The translations under genes were made by a program, and so were the position numbers. From Bradyrhizobium icense (GTDB lineage: Bacteria > Pseudomonadota > Alphaproteobacteria > Rhizobiales > Xanthobacteraceae), in assembly GCF_001693385.1 (NCBI RefSeq), contig NZ_CP016428.1, positions 5,890,001 through 5,954,000 on the forward strand: DNA of 64,000 bases, in the 5' to 3' direction. Below are positions 8,029 through 16,874 of this stretch, piece by piece; position 1 is the stretch's first letter; each line of letters opens with the position of its first letter. The notes below the pieces were generated by a model that ran no database searches, was not told the origin of the DNA, and was given only the letters and a program-made list of their open reading frames with translations.

Positions 8029-8136
8029 TGGTAGACGCAGTCTGGCGCTTTCTTGCCGCATTAACGTCAAAGCTTCAGGCTTGAGTGCTTGAACCTTGTC
8101 AGACCTTGTTATTTCACCGCATCACCCGGGGCAGCG

Positions 8137-8469
8137 ATGCACGTAAAACTCCTGGCACTCCTCATCGCCGGCATCGCCCTCTCCGGCTGCTGCGCCTCCG
8201 GAACTGGCTGCTCGACGCAGACCGCGGGCGCGCCGATTGCCTGGGACGGGTTAGGTGAACCACCGACGGCAGACGGTGAACAAGCCGGGGCAACCAAGCC
8301 GAAGCGGAGGACAGCCCGCAATCGCGAGATCATCCTTGGCCCGCTGAACGAAGCCGCACCGAGATCGGACGCCAGAGCGCGCTACGACGAATGGACACGT
8401 CAGCCCAACGAAGACGCGGAAGCCGACGCAAGGCTCGCGCGGCAAACCAAGATTTGCAGGGGCTGCTGA
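8137..8469 (+). CDS. putative lipoprotein, 110 aa
   Basis: From ATG 8137 the protein starts MHVKLLALLIAGIALSGCCA, a signal peptide with lipobox LSGC, so it is probably lipid-anchored at the outer or inner membrane after cleavage before the first cysteine. The rest is hydrophilic, with a basic stretch (KPKRRTARNREIILG) and a C-terminal CRGC. No known domain. An in-frame ATG at 8089 would hide the signal peptide and is less likely. Confidence 0.65.
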   Translation: MHVKLLALLIAGIALSGCCASGTGCSTQTAGAPIAWDGLGEPPTADGEQAGATKPKRRTARNREIILGPLNEAAPRSDARARYDEWTRQPNEDAEADARLARQTKICRGC

Positions 8470-8540
8470 GCGGCACGCCACACGCATCGTCGCCGCGCAG
8501 CTACGTTACGCCCGCAACGAACTCCCGCAAAGCCGGCGTC

Positions 8541-9275
8541 CTATGGTCCCGGCGGTCGCGGCACTGTCGAACGCAGCATCGCGTCCAGAAGCTGGTCGAC
8601 GCCCGTCCCCTCGGGTAGCCGGTGCAGGATATCCTTGAGCCTTCCGTCAAGCAGCAGCGTGGTGAAGCCGTGCACCAGCGACCACGCGCGTGCGATCGCG
8701 GCGGCCCGGTCCAGTGTCAGCGCCTCCAGCACCTCGCCGGTCAGCTTCTCGTTGCGGCTGAGGCTCACCGCGGTCGCCAGCCCCTGGAATGAGGCCGTAG
8801 CTGCCTCGTGCAGCGACGGCCGCGTCATGTCGAGCCGCTCGGTACGGAACATCAGCCCGTACATGCCGGGGCGCGCCTGCGCATAGGCGACATAGGCCTT
8901 GGCGCGCGCCATCGCCTTCATCAGCGGGAGTGTTTCGGTATTGCCCGCCGCGATCATCGCCTCATTGAAGCGCCGAAATCCGATGGCAGCAAGTTCGCTC
9001 AGGAGCCCGGTGAGATCGCCGAAATGATGGGTCGGCGCGGCATGCGACACGCCAGCCTCGCGCGCGACCGCCCGCAGCGTCAGGCCCGGCAGCCCCTCGC
9101 GTTCCAGCACCCGCTCCGCTGCAGCGAGCAAAGCGTCATGCAGATCGCCGTGGTGATAAGGGGGCTCGCCGGCCGAACGGCGACGCCGGCTCGCCGGCCT
9201 CTCCGTTACAGGTTTCGCCGCGCTGCGCCTTGCGGCGGGACGGATCGTTCTGGTTTCTCGCGATGTTCTTGCCAT
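8541..9275 (-). CDS. TetR/AcrR-family transcriptional regulator
   Basis: 244 aa. A basic N-terminal extension of about 38 residues precedes the TetR helix-turn-helix (HGDLHDALLAAAERVLEREG ... TLRAVAREAGVSHAAPTHHF), then a mainly helical ligand-binding domain containing RPGMYGLMFRTE and AWSLVHGFTTLLLDG, the pattern of the WHG-type C-terminal domain. It is divergent from the carotenoid oxygenase gene. A palindrome TTTAC-N3-GTAAA lies 23 bp from its own start, and the same motif brackets the promoters at 9.3 and 11.0 kb, so it probably represses itself, the oxygenase and the membrane operon. Ligand unknown. Confidence 0.9.
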   Translation of the reverse strand: MARTSRETRTIRPAARRSAAKPVTERPASRRRRSAGEPPYHHGDLHDALLAAAERVLEREGLPGLTLRAVAREAGVSHAAPTHHFGDLTGLLSELAAIGFRRFNEAMIAAGNTETLPLMKAMARAKAYVAYAQARPGMYGLMFRTERLDMTRPSLHEAATASFQGLATAVSLSRNEKLTGEVLEALTLDRAAAIARAWSLVHGFTTLLLDGRLKDILHRLPEGTGVDQLLDAMLRSTVPRPPGP

Positions 9276-9297
9276 GCGACTCGTTATAACCGCAATT

Positions 9298-9365
9298 TTT
9301 ACACTGTAAAGATTTGCTTGACGGCAGCTCGCAACATCCCTATTGTTATCTTTACGATGTAAAGA
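9298..9365 (+). promoter_or_regulatory. promoter with two TetR-type operators before the oxygenase gene
   Basis: Upstream operator TTTAC-ACT-GTAAAGA (9298-9312), -35 TTGACG (9318-9323), 17-bp spacer, -10 TATTGT (9341-9346), downstream operator TCTTTACGATGTAAAGA (9349-9365), a perfect 7-3-7 palindrome. Operator centres are 53 bp apart. The same layout recurs at 10941-11008. Confidence 0.75.
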
Positions 9366-9384
9366 TTAAGCCGGAGGAAACGCG

Positions 9385-10788
9385 ATGCTCGACCAGGTGA
9401 CGACCGAGATGGCCCGGACCAATCTGGCGCCGATCCCAATGGAACGCGACGCGCCACATCTCAAGGTGACCGGCGAATTGCCGCGCGAACTCAACGGGAC
9501 GCTCTATCGCAACGGCCCAAATCCGCAATTCGATGCGCCCGGCGCCCATTGGTTCGTCGGCGACGGCATGCTGCACGCCTTCCATCTGGAGAACGGCCGC
9601 GCCAGCTATCGCAATCGCTGGGTCCGCACCCCGAAATGGCTGGCCGAGCACGACGCCGGCCGCGCGCTGTTCGGCGGCTTCGGCCGCAAGCTGCCGGGTG
9701 CGCCGGCCGGGACCACCGACGATGGCGGCGTCGCCAATACCAATGTCATCTTCCACGCCGGAAAACTGCTGGCGCTCGAGGAAGGCCATCTGCCGACCGA
9801 GGTCGAACCGGGCACGCTCAATCGACTCGGCTATTGCGACTACAAGGGCGCGATCAAGGGTCCCTTCACCGCGCATCCGAAGATCGATCCCGTGACCGGC
9901 GAGATGGTGTTCTTTGGCTACAACGCCGCCGGCCCTCTCACCCCCGCCCTCTCCTTCGGATCGGTCAATGCCTCCGGCGTCGTGACGCGGTTCGATCGCT
10001 TCGAGGCGCCCTATGCCAGCATGGTGCACGACTTCATCGTCACCGAAAACCATCTGCTGTTTCCGATCCTGCCGATCACCGGCAGCATGGATCGCGCGAT
10101 GCGCGGCAAGCCGCCCTATGCCTGGGAGCCGGAAAAAGGCGCGTATGTCGGCGTCATGAAGCGCAACGGCCCGGCGAAGGATCTCGTCTGGTTCCGCGCC
10201 GAGAGTTGTTACGTCTTCCATGTCATGAACGCGTGGGAGGAAGGCAACCGCATCATTGCCGACGTGATGCAATTCGAGGAAGCGCCGCTGTTTACCCATC
10301 CAGATGGCTCGAAGACCGATCCAGCGAAGGCGCGCGCGCGGTACTGCCGCTGGACGTTCGACCTGTCGGGCAATACCGACCGCTTCACGCAGACCTATCT
10401 CGACGATCTCACCGGCGAATTCCCGCGTATCGACGACCGCCGCGCGGGACTAGCGAACAGCCACGGCTGGTACGCCTGCGCCAATCCTGACCTGCCGATG
10501 TTCGGCGCACTGTCCGGCATCGTCCATGTCGACGGCACTGGTAAACGTCTCGGCCATCACCTGCTGCCCGCCGGCGATACCATTTCCGAGCCGGTGTTCG
10601 TGGAGCGCGGGCCTGATGCCGCCGAAGGCGATGGTTGGCTGCTCGCCGCCGTCTGGCGCGCGCGGGAGAACCGCAGCGATCTTGCGGTGTTCAACGCGCA
10701 GGACGTCGAAGGAGGTCCCGTTGCGCTGGTGCACCTCGGTCACCGCGTGCCCGACGGTTTCCACGGCAATTGGGTCGGGGCGGCGTAA
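9385..10788 (+). CDS. carotenoid-cleavage-type oxygenase (RPE65/CCD family)
   Basis: 467 aa, typical family length, starting at ATG 9385 behind GGAGGAAA. Seven-bladed propeller family with the four iron-ligand histidines recognisable in TAHPKID, SMVHDFIVT, YVFHVMNAWEE and PDGFHGNW, and the N-terminal NGTLYRNGPNPQF signature. These non-haem Fe(II) enzymes split a C=C bond of carotenoids, apocarotenoids or stilbenes / phenylpropenes with O2. No carotenoid-synthesis gene is nearby, so a lignin-type stilbene or phenylpropene substrate is as possible as an apocarotenoid. Controlled by the divergent TetR gene through the operators upstream. Confidence 0.9.
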   Translation: MLDQVTTEMARTNLAPIPMERDAPHLKVTGELPRELNGTLYRNGPNPQFDAPGAHWFVGDGMLHAFHLENGRASYRNRWVRTPKWLAEHDAGRALFGGFGRKLPGAPAGTTDDGGVANTNVIFHAGKLLALEEGHLPTEVEPGTLNRLGYCDYKGAIKGPFTAHPKIDPVTGEMVFFGYNAAGPLTPALSFGSVNASGVVTRFDRFEAPYASMVHDFIVTENHLLFPILPITGSMDRAMRGKPPYAWEPEKGAYVGVMKRNGPAKDLVWFRAESCYVFHVMNAWEEGNRIIADVMQFEEAPLFTHPDGSKTDPAKARARYCRWTFDLSGNTDRFTQTYLDDLTGEFPRIDDRRAGLANSHGWYACANPDLPMFGALSGIVHVDGTGKRLGHHLLPAGDTISEPVFVERGPDAAEGDGWLLAAVWRARENRSDLAVFNAQDVEGGPVALVHLGHRVPDGFHGNWVGAA

Positions 10789-10795
10789 GTCAGCC

Positions 10796-10912
10796 CGTTA
10801 TTCTCCGATGTGCAATTGCACATCGGAGGCATCGCGCAGCGACGAGCCCGGAATCCAGAGGCTAATTAATCTCCAGATTCCGGGTTCGCGCTAACGCGCG
10901 CCCCGGAATGAC
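10796..10912. repeat. dispersed palindromic repeat, family A (copy 2, diverged left end)
   Basis: Right end CCCCGGAATGAC as in copies 1 and 3, with internal hairpins CCGATGTGCAATTGCACATCGG and a CCCGGAATC...GATTCCGGG pair. The left boundary has drifted from GTCATTCCGGG. It lies immediately after the oxygenase stop. Confidence 0.65.
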
Positions 10913-10940
10913 GTGTTGATAGACACACGAACACCCCATT

Positions 10941-11008
10941 TTGACACCGTAAAGATTTTCCTTGACGAGTCCGACGCCCACCCCTACGGTATCTTTACGA
11001 TGTAAAGA
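10941..11008 (+). promoter_or_regulatory. promoter with two TetR-type operators before the membrane operon
   Basis: TTGAC-ACC-GTAAAGA (10941-10955), -35 TTGACG (10962-10967), 17-bp spacer, -10 TACGGT (10985-10990), TCTTTACGATGTAAAGA (10992-11008). The downstream 17-mer is identical to that before the oxygenase, and the operator centres are again 53 bp apart. Confidence 0.75.
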
Positions 11009-11029
11009 TTAGCTCACCGGGAAGCCGTC

Positions 11030-11608
11030 ATGACCATCTTCCTGATCCTCGCCCCCTTCGGCTCGTTCGCCCTGCTGATGCTGGTGACATCGGCCGAGAT
11101 CAGCCTTTTCGTTGCGGCCACAATCTGTCTCGCCGTCATCGGCATCGACGTTCATCGCGGTCGCTCGATCAAGATGCTCGGCGCAGGCTCGGTCGTCATA
11201 TTTGCCGCGCTCGGCGGCTACGTCGCCTGGGTCGATCCGAACCTCAGCCATTCGGCTGTCAAGCTGACGGTCGATGTCGGCGTGCTCGCGATTTCGCTGG
11301 TCTCGCTGATCATCCGCAAGCCGTTCATCCTGCAATATGCGCTTGAGGAGGTCGATGCCGAGACGGCCAAGCAGCCCGGTTTCCTGAAAGCGGTGTATCT
11401 CATCACCTGGGCCTGGAACGCCGCGTTTGTCCTGATGATCATCGGCAATTTGCTGACGATATATGTCCCGGGCTTGCCGCTCTGGTCGGGACTTGCGATC
11501 GCGTTCGCTGCCCGCAACAGTGCCGTCTACTTCACGGCATGGTATCCACGATATCGCAAGACGAAGTATGGTACGCCGCCTGCGAGCGTCCTCCCCTGCA
11601 TCCACTGA
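11030..11608 (+). CDS. hypothetical multi-span membrane protein, 192 aa
   Basis: Starts at ATG 11030 after GGGAAG. About five to six hydrophobic helices (residues 3-20, 24-40, 50-67, 78-93, 120-145, 150-165). The spacing of segments such as IIRKPFILQYALEEVD and AWNAAFVLMIIGNLL resembles intracellular-septation / YciB-like membrane proteins, and the next gene is of that type, so the pair may form a heteromeric unit. First gene of a TetR-controlled two-gene operon. Function unknown. Confidence 0.7.
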   Translation: MTIFLILAPFGSFALLMLVTSAEISLFVAATICLAVIGIDVHRGRSIKMLGAGSVVIFAALGGYVAWVDPNLSHSAVKLTVDVGVLAISLVSLIIRKPFILQYALEEVDAETAKQPGFLKAVYLITWAWNAAFVLMIIGNLLTIYVPGLPLWSGLAIAFAARNSAVYFTAWYPRYRKTKYGTPPASVLPCIH

Positions 11609-11650
11609 ATCAGACTTCCAACCGAAACACGATCAGCAGAGAGCAAGACG

Positions 11651-12208
11651 ATGAAGGACGTATTCGCCAGACTGGGTGCGGATTTCTTCTCCACCATCCT
11701 GTTCATCGCGATCTACCTGACGACCGACAACGTGCTGCTGGCGACCGGCGTCGCGATCGTGGGCGCAATTGCGCAGGTGATCTACTCGCGCGTCAAGGGC
11801 AAGGAGCTCGGCTACATGACATGGGCCAGTCTTGGGCTGGTCATCGTGCTCGGCAGCGCGACGCTTCTGACCCACGACCCGCGCTTCGTGCTGGCGAAAC
11901 CTGCCATCGGGCATTTCGCGATCGGCGTCATCATGCTCAAGCGCGGCTGGATGTTGCGTTACACGCCCTCCATCGTGACGCAGACCGTTCCCGAATATGT
12001 CACCTTCGCGGGCTACGCTTGGGCCGCACTTTGTTTCTTGCTCGCTGCCGGCACCATCGGCGTTGCGATGACCGGCGACATGAAGCTGTGGACGTTCTAC
12101 GTGACCGTCGTGCTGGTCGGCGCCAAGATTGCCGCCTTTGCAATTCAATACATTGCGTTTCGTAGTTTGGTCGGCAGCCGGCTTCGCGCCGCCGCCCAGC
12201 GAGCCTGA
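11651..12208 (+). CDS. IspZ/YciB-like inner-membrane septation protein
   Basis: 185 aa, about five membrane helices. Family-like stretches: FFSTILFIAIYLTTDNVLLA, AQVIYSRVKGKELGYMTW, LGSATLLTHDPRFVLAKPAI and IMLKRGWMLRY, closely matching the septation protein A (IspZ/YciB) pattern in which a conserved lysine/proline loop follows a Thr-rich helix. YciB proteins act in the cell envelope. Here the gene is 42 bp behind another membrane protein and under a TetR-type promoter, so this is probably an accessory paralogue and not the housekeeping copy. Confidence 0.75.
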   Translation: MKDVFARLGADFFSTILFIAIYLTTDNVLLATGVAIVGAIAQVIYSRVKGKELGYMTWASLGLVIVLGSATLLTHDPRFVLAKPAIGHFAIGVIMLKRGWMLRYTPSIVTQTVPEYVTFAGYAWAALCFLLAAGTIGVAMTGDMKLWTFYVTVVLVGAKIAAFAIQYIAFRSLVGSRLRAAAQRA

Positions 12209-12333
12209 AAAATACGCGTCAAAAGCGCTTGAGACGATTGGGCTTGTGTGGCGAGATAGGCTATACCGCACACGAGTTTGGCGGATCTCGCAGGCCATTC
12301 CGGCTTGCCGTGGGAAGTGTCGGGGAGACAAAG

Positions 12334-12630
12334 ATGGCCGTGGACGGAAACTGGAATATCACCATGAGCACGCCGATGGGCGAGCGCAAGGCGACGTTGT
12401 CGCTGCAGAGCGCAGGCAACACGTTGACGGGGACGCAGGGCGCCGACGGCAATTCCGGCGAAATTTTTGACGGCACCGTCAACGGCGACGACGTCGCCTG
12501 GAAGATCTCCATCACCAACCCGATGCCGCTCACGCTTGCCTTCACCGGCAAAGTTTCCGGCGACAGCATGTCCGGCGAAATGGGCATCGGCCCGATGGGC
12601 AGCTTCCCATTCACGGGGGCGCGGGCCTGA
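12334..12630 (+). CDS. conserved hypothetical protein, 98 aa, beta-rich
   Basis: Start at ATG 12334 (MAVDGNWNITMSTPMGERKA) after GGGGAGAC; the open frame extends upstream without support. The sequence is a chain of short beta strands with Gly/Asn/Asp turns (GTQGADGNSGEIFDGTVNG, KVSGDSMSGEMGIGPMG) and has no signal peptide or cysteine. Comparable small beta-barrel proteins are common in Bradyrhizobium, with no established function. Convergent with the DUF429 gene, 13 bp between stops. Confidence 0.65.
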   Translation: MAVDGNWNITMSTPMGERKATLSLQSAGNTLTGTQGADGNSGEIFDGTVNGDDVAWKISITNPMPLTLAFTGKVSGDSMSGEMGIGPMGSFPFTGARA

Positions 12631-12643
12631 GCCCCGCGGCGCG

Positions 12644-13318
12644 TCAGAACCAAATCTGCATCGACAAGCCATGAGCATCAAAGGGCGGCGATCCCTCGGG
12701 AACGCTGCCCGAGGGCTCATGCGCGGCGAGAGCTGCAGCACAGGCGTCCAAGACATCATCTGGCTTTGCTCCAGTACCTATGCGGGCGCGCGTAAGCCAC
12801 CGTTCGATATCTTCGAAGCCTTCCCGCCTCAACAGCTTTTGGCGCAACAGGATTCCAGCTTCGGATTTCTTTGACTGCAGCGGTTCACCGCCGTTCAATC
12901 GCTGAAACACGAGTTCGGGATGGGTTTCACGAATATCGAGAGAAGGATTTGCGCGGACAAAGGCATCGACCTGCATGATCTTGGAGCCGAGATGCCAGAG
13001 CTGACGAGACACGCGCTTCTGTCCACGCCGCAGCGCCTCGTCATTCGCCCTGTCTGGGTGATCGAATTCTTCCCACAGCCACCGCCGCGCTCCGTCAAAG
13101 ACACGGCAAGTATGGGGCCGCAATTTCTCGCGAGCCAACAAGTCGCAGCATCGTCGGCCGTCGTCGCCCATACCGATTGGGATGTCGATCGCTACCCGGT
13201 CGAATGGAGTAGATAGCGCGTCGGCAATATCGCAATGGAAACCAATCTTCCGCTGGCCGTCGTCCAACGACACGGCGACCCAGCCCTTGCTGAATCCGTC
13301 GAGGCCGATCGCCCTCAC
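12644..13318 (-). CDS. DUF429 family protein (RNase H-like fold)
   Basis: 224 aa, read from GTG at 13318 ([20 protein letters not shown]), which overlaps the fumarase stop (GTGA). The longer frame upstream runs antisense-free into fumarase coding DNA and is not needed. DUF429 marks: [10 protein letters not shown] at the start, VAIDIPIGM, an [13 protein letters not shown] block and a C-terminal [14 protein letters not shown]. The family has an RNase H-like / actin-like fold and is thought to be a nuclease or NTP-related enzyme; no activity is established. The overlap makes translation dependent on the fumarase message. Confidence 0.8.
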   Translation of the reverse strand: MRAIGLDGFSKGWVAVSLDDGQRKIGFHCDIADALSTPFDRVAIDIPIGMGDDGRRCCDLLAREKLRPHTCRVFDGARRWLWEEFDHPDRANDEALRRGQKRVSRQLWHLGSKIMQVDAFVRANPSLDIRETHPELVFQRLNGGEPLQSKKSEAGILLRQKLLRREGFEDIERWLTRARIGTGAKPDDVLDACAAALAAHEPSGSVPEGSPPFDAHGLSMQIWF

Positions 13319-14967
13319 CCCAGATTCAATTCCTTGAAGAAGTCGTTGCCCTTGTCGTCGATGATGATGAAGGCCGGGAAATCCACCACTTCGATGCGCC
13401 AGATCGCTTCCATGCCGAGTTCGGGATATTCCACCACCTCGACCTTCTTGATGCAATGCTCGGCGAGATTTGCCGCCGCACCGCCGATCGAGCCGAGATA
13501 GAAGCCGCCGTGCTTCTTGCAGGCCTCGCGCACCGCGACCGCGCGGTTGCCCTTGGCGACCATCACCATCGATCCGCCGGCGGCCTGGAACTGGTCGACG
13601 AAGGAGTCCATCCGCCCCGCCGTGGTCGGGCCAAACGCGCCGGACGCGTAACCATCGGGCGTCTTCGCGGGGCCGGCGTAATACACCGGATGGTTCTTGA
13701 AATAATCCGGCAGCGGCTCGCCCCGCTCCAGCCGCTCGCGCAATTTGGCGTGGGCGGAATCGCGCGCGACGATCATGGTGCCGGTCATCGAGACCCGCGT
13801 CTTGATCGGATAATTCGACAGCGTCGCCAGGATTTCCTTCATCGGCTTGTTGAGGTCGATCTTGACGACCTCACCGCCGAGCGACTGCTCAACCGCCGGC
13901 AGATACTGCGCCGGGTTATGCTCGAGTTCCTCGAGGTAGACGCCGTCCTTGGTGATCTTGCCCAGCACCTGGCGGTCTGCCGAACAGGAGACGCCAAGCC
14001 CGATCGGGAGCGAAGCGCCGTGGCGCGGCATCCGGATCACGCGCACGTCGTGGCAGAAATATTTGCCGCCGAACTGCGCGCCGACGCCGAGCGACTGCGT
14101 CATCTTGAGAATTTCCTGCTCCATCTCGAGATCGCGGAACGCGTTGCCGTCGGCCGAGCCGTGGGTCGGCAGCGCATCGAGATAGCGCGCGGAAGCCAGC
14201 TTCACCGTCTTCATGCAAAGTTCGGCCGAGGTGCCGCCGATCACGATGGCGAGGTGATACGGCGGACACGCCGCGGTGCCGAGCGTGAGCACCTTCTCCT
14301 TCAGGAACGCCAGCAGCCGGTCCTTGGTCAAAACCGACGGGGTCGCTTGGAACAAAAAGCTCTTGTTGGCGGAGCCGCCGCCCTTGGCCATGAACATGAA
14401 CTTGTAGGCGTCGTCACCCTCGGCGTAGATCTCGCACTGCGCCGGCATGTTATTGGCAGTGTTCTTTTCCTCGTACATCGACAAGGGAGCCACCTGCGAA
14501 TAGCGCAGGTTACGGCGCAGGTAGGCATCGCGCGCTCCTTCTGAGAGCGCCGCCTCGTCGTCGCCATCGGTGATGACGCTGCAGCCCTTCTTGCCCATGA
14601 TGATCGCGGTGCCGGTATCCTGGCACATCGGCAGCACGCCGCCGGCGGCGATGTTGGCGTTCTTCAGGAAATCGAAGGCGACGAACTTGTCGTTGTCGCT
14701 GGCCTCCTTGTCCTCCAGGATCGAGCGGAGCTGCTTCAGATGGCCCGGCCGCAGGTAATGATTGATGTCGCCAAAGGCCGCCTCCGACAGCGCCCGCAGC
14801 GCCTCGCGCGATACCACCAGCATGTCCTTGCCGAGCACCTTCTCGACCCGCACGCCCTCGGTCGTGATCTTCTTGTAAGGCGTGGTATCCGGCCCCAGCG
14901 GAAACAACGGCGTATGCTTGTAGGGCGGAACGGGTTTCTGGTCGGGAAAAGCGGTTGGGGCGTTCAT
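13315..14967 (-). CDS. class I fumarate hydratase (Fe-S dependent)
   Basis: 550 aa, the usual size of fused class I fumarases. N-terminal alpha domain and C-terminal beta domain in one chain. Probable [4Fe-4S] cysteines are in [24 protein letters not shown] and GVSCSADRQ; the beta domain carries [13 protein letters not shown]. It interconverts fumarate and malate in the TCA cycle in the cytoplasm. The start [10 protein letters not shown] is preceded by about 185 bp without a gene, which should hold the promoter. The downstream DUF429 gene overlaps its stop. Confidence 0.93.
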   Translation of the reverse strand: MNAPTAFPDQKPVPPYKHTPLFPLGPDTTPYKKITTEGVRVEKVLGKDMLVVSREALRALSEAAFGDINHYLRPGHLKQLRSILEDKEASDNDKFVAFDFLKNANIAAGGVLPMCQDTGTAIIMGKKGCSVITDGDDEAALSEGARDAYLRRNLRYSQVAPLSMYEEKNTANNMPAQCEIYAEGDDAYKFMFMAKGGGSANKSFLFQATPSVLTKDRLLAFLKEKVLTLGTAACPPYHLAIVIGGTSAELCMKTVKLASARYLDALPTHGSADGNAFRDLEMEQEILKMTQSLGVGAQFGGKYFCHDVRVIRMPRHGASLPIGLGVSCSADRQVLGKITKDGVYLEELEHNPAQYLPAVEQSLGGEVVKIDLNKPMKEILATLSNYPIKTRVSMTGTMIVARDSAHAKLRERLERGEPLPDYFKNHPVYYAGPAKTPDGYASGAFGPTTAGRMDSFVDQFQAAGGSMVMVAKGNRAVAVREACKKHGGFYLGSIGGAAANLAEHCIKKVEVVEYPELGMEAIWRIEVVDFPAFIIIDDKGNDFFKELNLG

Positions 14968-15152
14968 GTCGATATCTCGGGTTGGAGCCGGCGGCAGCCG
15001 GAACGGCGCCGCAGCGATAGACCCGTTCTAAGCATTTTTCGACCAAAAGGAAGGTTTTGCTGGCCCGGCAGACGAGGCCGAAGCGGCAATTGCGGCCGCC
15101 GATCGGCGTTTGAACCGTTCTTGGCCATCTCCAGACAAACCCGAGATTTCCG

Positions 15153-15731
15153 ATGGTCCCTGAACCGATTGCGACTGTAATGAACTCCGCCATCACATTG
15201 CCCGACGCAGCTTCCGTCCCCGCGCGCCCACTGCGTCTGCTCGGGCTTTATCTGTTTCTGATCATCATTGCCGCGATCGAAGCCTTCGAAGGACTCTCGC
15301 ATTGGCCGATGCTGTTCGGCGATATGTCGGAAGTTCCCGGCCCTGGCATCGGTGGCGCGATCATCAAGGCGTATGTGGTCAGCCATCCCCTGCTGGCGCT
15401 GGCGGCGCTGGCGTTTGCCACCGTTGGCCGGCTGCATTATGCCGTCATCGCACTCGGCGCGCTCGTGCTGATGAACTGGCTGAACTACATGCCCTCGGTG
15501 GTGCGGCACGGTTTCGACTTCAGCGGCATCGCCGCTTTGCAGACCCCGGCCCAGGTCGTCGCGTTTCCGCTGATGGCTGCCTGCGCCATCGCCCTCGCCG
15601 CACGCGGGGAGCGGCTGGGGCTTGCCACCCTCCTGGCCAGTATTCCCACGCTGATCGACGTCCTCACCGTGATCGTCAATGTGCTCGGCGTGATCGTCTT
15701 TGCGATCGGCATCATGATTTACGGTTTCTGA
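15153..15731 (+). CDS. conserved hypothetical membrane protein, about 190 aa
   Basis: Four to five hydrophobic helices (about residues 30-50, 68-90, 93-110, 130-150, 165-190). An alternative ATG at 15180 (MNSAITLPDAAS) is as likely as 15153; neither has a strong ribosome-binding site. Loops contain EAFEGLSHWPMLFGD and NWLNYMPSVVRHGFDFSG. No family assignment possible from sequence. Divergent from fumarase. Confidence 0.65.
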   Translation: MVPEPIATVMNSAITLPDAASVPARPLRLLGLYLFLIIIAAIEAFEGLSHWPMLFGDMSEVPGPGIGGAIIKAYVVSHPLLALAALAFATVGRLHYAVIALGALVLMNWLNYMPSVVRHGFDFSGIAALQTPAQVVAFPLMAACAIALAARGERLGLATLLASIPTLIDVLTVIVNVLGVIVFAIGIMIYGF

Positions 15732-15817
15732 CGCACATCAAGATCAAGTTGACTTCCGCGCGCCGCCCTTGCAGGAAATCCGCGCGCGGGCTTCAATGGC
15801 GCAAAGGGGCATTCACA

Positions 15818-16294
15818 ATGGCTTTGGGATCACTATTTCGCCGACCGACCTTGCTTGCCGCCACACTGGCGCTGGTTGCGATTGTCGGCGTATCGCCGGC
15901 ACAGGCCGACCGCTGCGACGATATCGCCAAGGAGTTGAAGAACCAGATCGACGGCCTCAAGATCAGCGTCAATACCGGCAACATGATCTATCTGACGCAT
16001 CCGGCGGCGAAAGAGCTGTCGCTCGGCTGCCGCGGCCGCAATTATTCCAACGAGCTCTACGCCAAGACGGACCGCAAGCCGAAGCCGCAATTCTTCGAAC
16101 TGGTCGCCTCCGCCGGCGCCATCATCTTCACGATTCCGAAGCCCGACGTTGCGACCGGCTCCTCACGCTGCATCAAGCGCATGGGCATTCTGCGCGGCGA
16201 CAAGGTTTCCATGCGCTTCCGCCGACTCAACATGGAATGCACGCGCACCAAGACCGAAGCCTCGATCGCGGTGACCCGCGGCAAGGACGAATAG
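15818..16294 (+). CDS. exported small cysteine-containing protein, 158 aa
   Basis: Start at ATG 15818 gives a clear signal peptide (MALGSLFRRPTLLAATLALV ... SPAQA-D). The mature part has four cysteines (RCDDIAKEL, LGCRGR, SRCIKRM, MECTRTK), probably two disulfides, and basic surface stretches. No catalytic pattern. The preceding membrane gene ends 87 bp upstream; co-transcription is possible but unproven. Confidence 0.7.
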   Translation: MALGSLFRRPTLLAATLALVAIVGVSPAQADRCDDIAKELKNQIDGLKISVNTGNMIYLTHPAAKELSLGCRGRNYSNELYAKTDRKPKPQFFELVASAGAIIFTIPKPDVATGSSRCIKRMGILRGDKVSMRFRRLNMECTRTKTEASIAVTRGKDE

Positions 16295-16454
16295 GCCCAA
16301 GCCGCTCCCGATCCGGCGCATTCTAACGATTCCGCGAGCCGTCCGTTCACCATTGAACGGGATTGACCGCGTCGGCGCGGGATTGCCGGGCCGGATTCAC
16401 CAACCGTTCGTTTCAACCCGGCCAGTATCGGAGGCAGCCAAAAGGATGCTTCCG

Positions 16455-16640
16455 ATGAATGTCTCCCCTGTCCCCGCAACGGTGGTGGTCAAACCGCCTG
16501 AAGTCCCCGTGTTCAAGGCTCCCGACAAGATCCCCGACGTGCAGAACGGCGCTGCCGCCGACGGCACCCGCACGCCGCAGCCGACGCTGATCGCTCCCCT
16601 GCCGCCGGGTCAGGGAACGCGGATCGACCAACTGGCTTGA
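16455..16640 (+). CDS. short proline-rich hypothetical protein, 61 aa
   Basis: ATG 16455 lies 9 nt behind AAAGGA. The product is proline-rich and hydrophilic (MNVSPVPATVVVKPPEVPVF ... PLPPGQGTRIDQLA), with no membrane segment, so probably intrinsically disordered. Same-frame ATGs at 16446 and 16353 are possible but less well placed. Similar short proteins seem common in bradyrhizobia; role unknown. Confidence 0.5.
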   Translation: MNVSPVPATVVVKPPEVPVFKAPDKIPDVQNGAAADGTRTPQPTLIAPLPPGQGTRIDQLA

Positions 16641-16658
16641 GCCAACCATCCAGTTATC

Positions 16659-16710
16659 GTCACCCGCCAACGGGTCGGCGCGTAGCGCCGCCCGATGACA
16701 GGCGGGTGAC
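16659..16710. repeat. intergenic long palindrome
   Basis: Outer arms GTCACCCGCC and GGCGGGTGAC enclose an inner hairpin GGCGCGTAGCGCC. It can fold into one long stem and sits between the 61-aa gene and the methyltransferase-like gene. A repeat or bidirectional transcript end is likely. Confidence 0.6.
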
Positions 16711-16758
16711 AAGTATTCCAGAAACGTCGCCTTGAGCCGATAGGCTGCAGCGCACTGG

Positions 16759-16778
16759 ATACCCGCCTTCGCGGGTAT
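16759..16778. repeat. short hairpin ATACCCGC-CTTC-GCGGGTAT
   Basis: Perfect 8-bp stem with CTTC loop, followed by GACGGGCGG. This form (TGGATACCCGCCTTCGCGGG) is a common dispersed intergenic element in alphaproteobacteria. Confidence 0.6.
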
Positions 16779-16874
16779 GACGGGCGGAGGAAAGCGGACA
16801 CCCCCACCTCATCGCCGCAAGTTTGCCGAAAAAATGCGCGATCCTGTTGAGCGTGGGGCCAATGGAACCCGCGC

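Noticed and set aside
9352..10299. 315-codon minus-strand frame over the oxygenase gene
   Set aside because: Antisense shadow; the plus strand carries all four iron-ligand histidines and a good ribosome-binding site.
13456..14544. 362-codon plus-strand frame
   Set aside because: Antisense to class I fumarase, whose family match is unambiguous.
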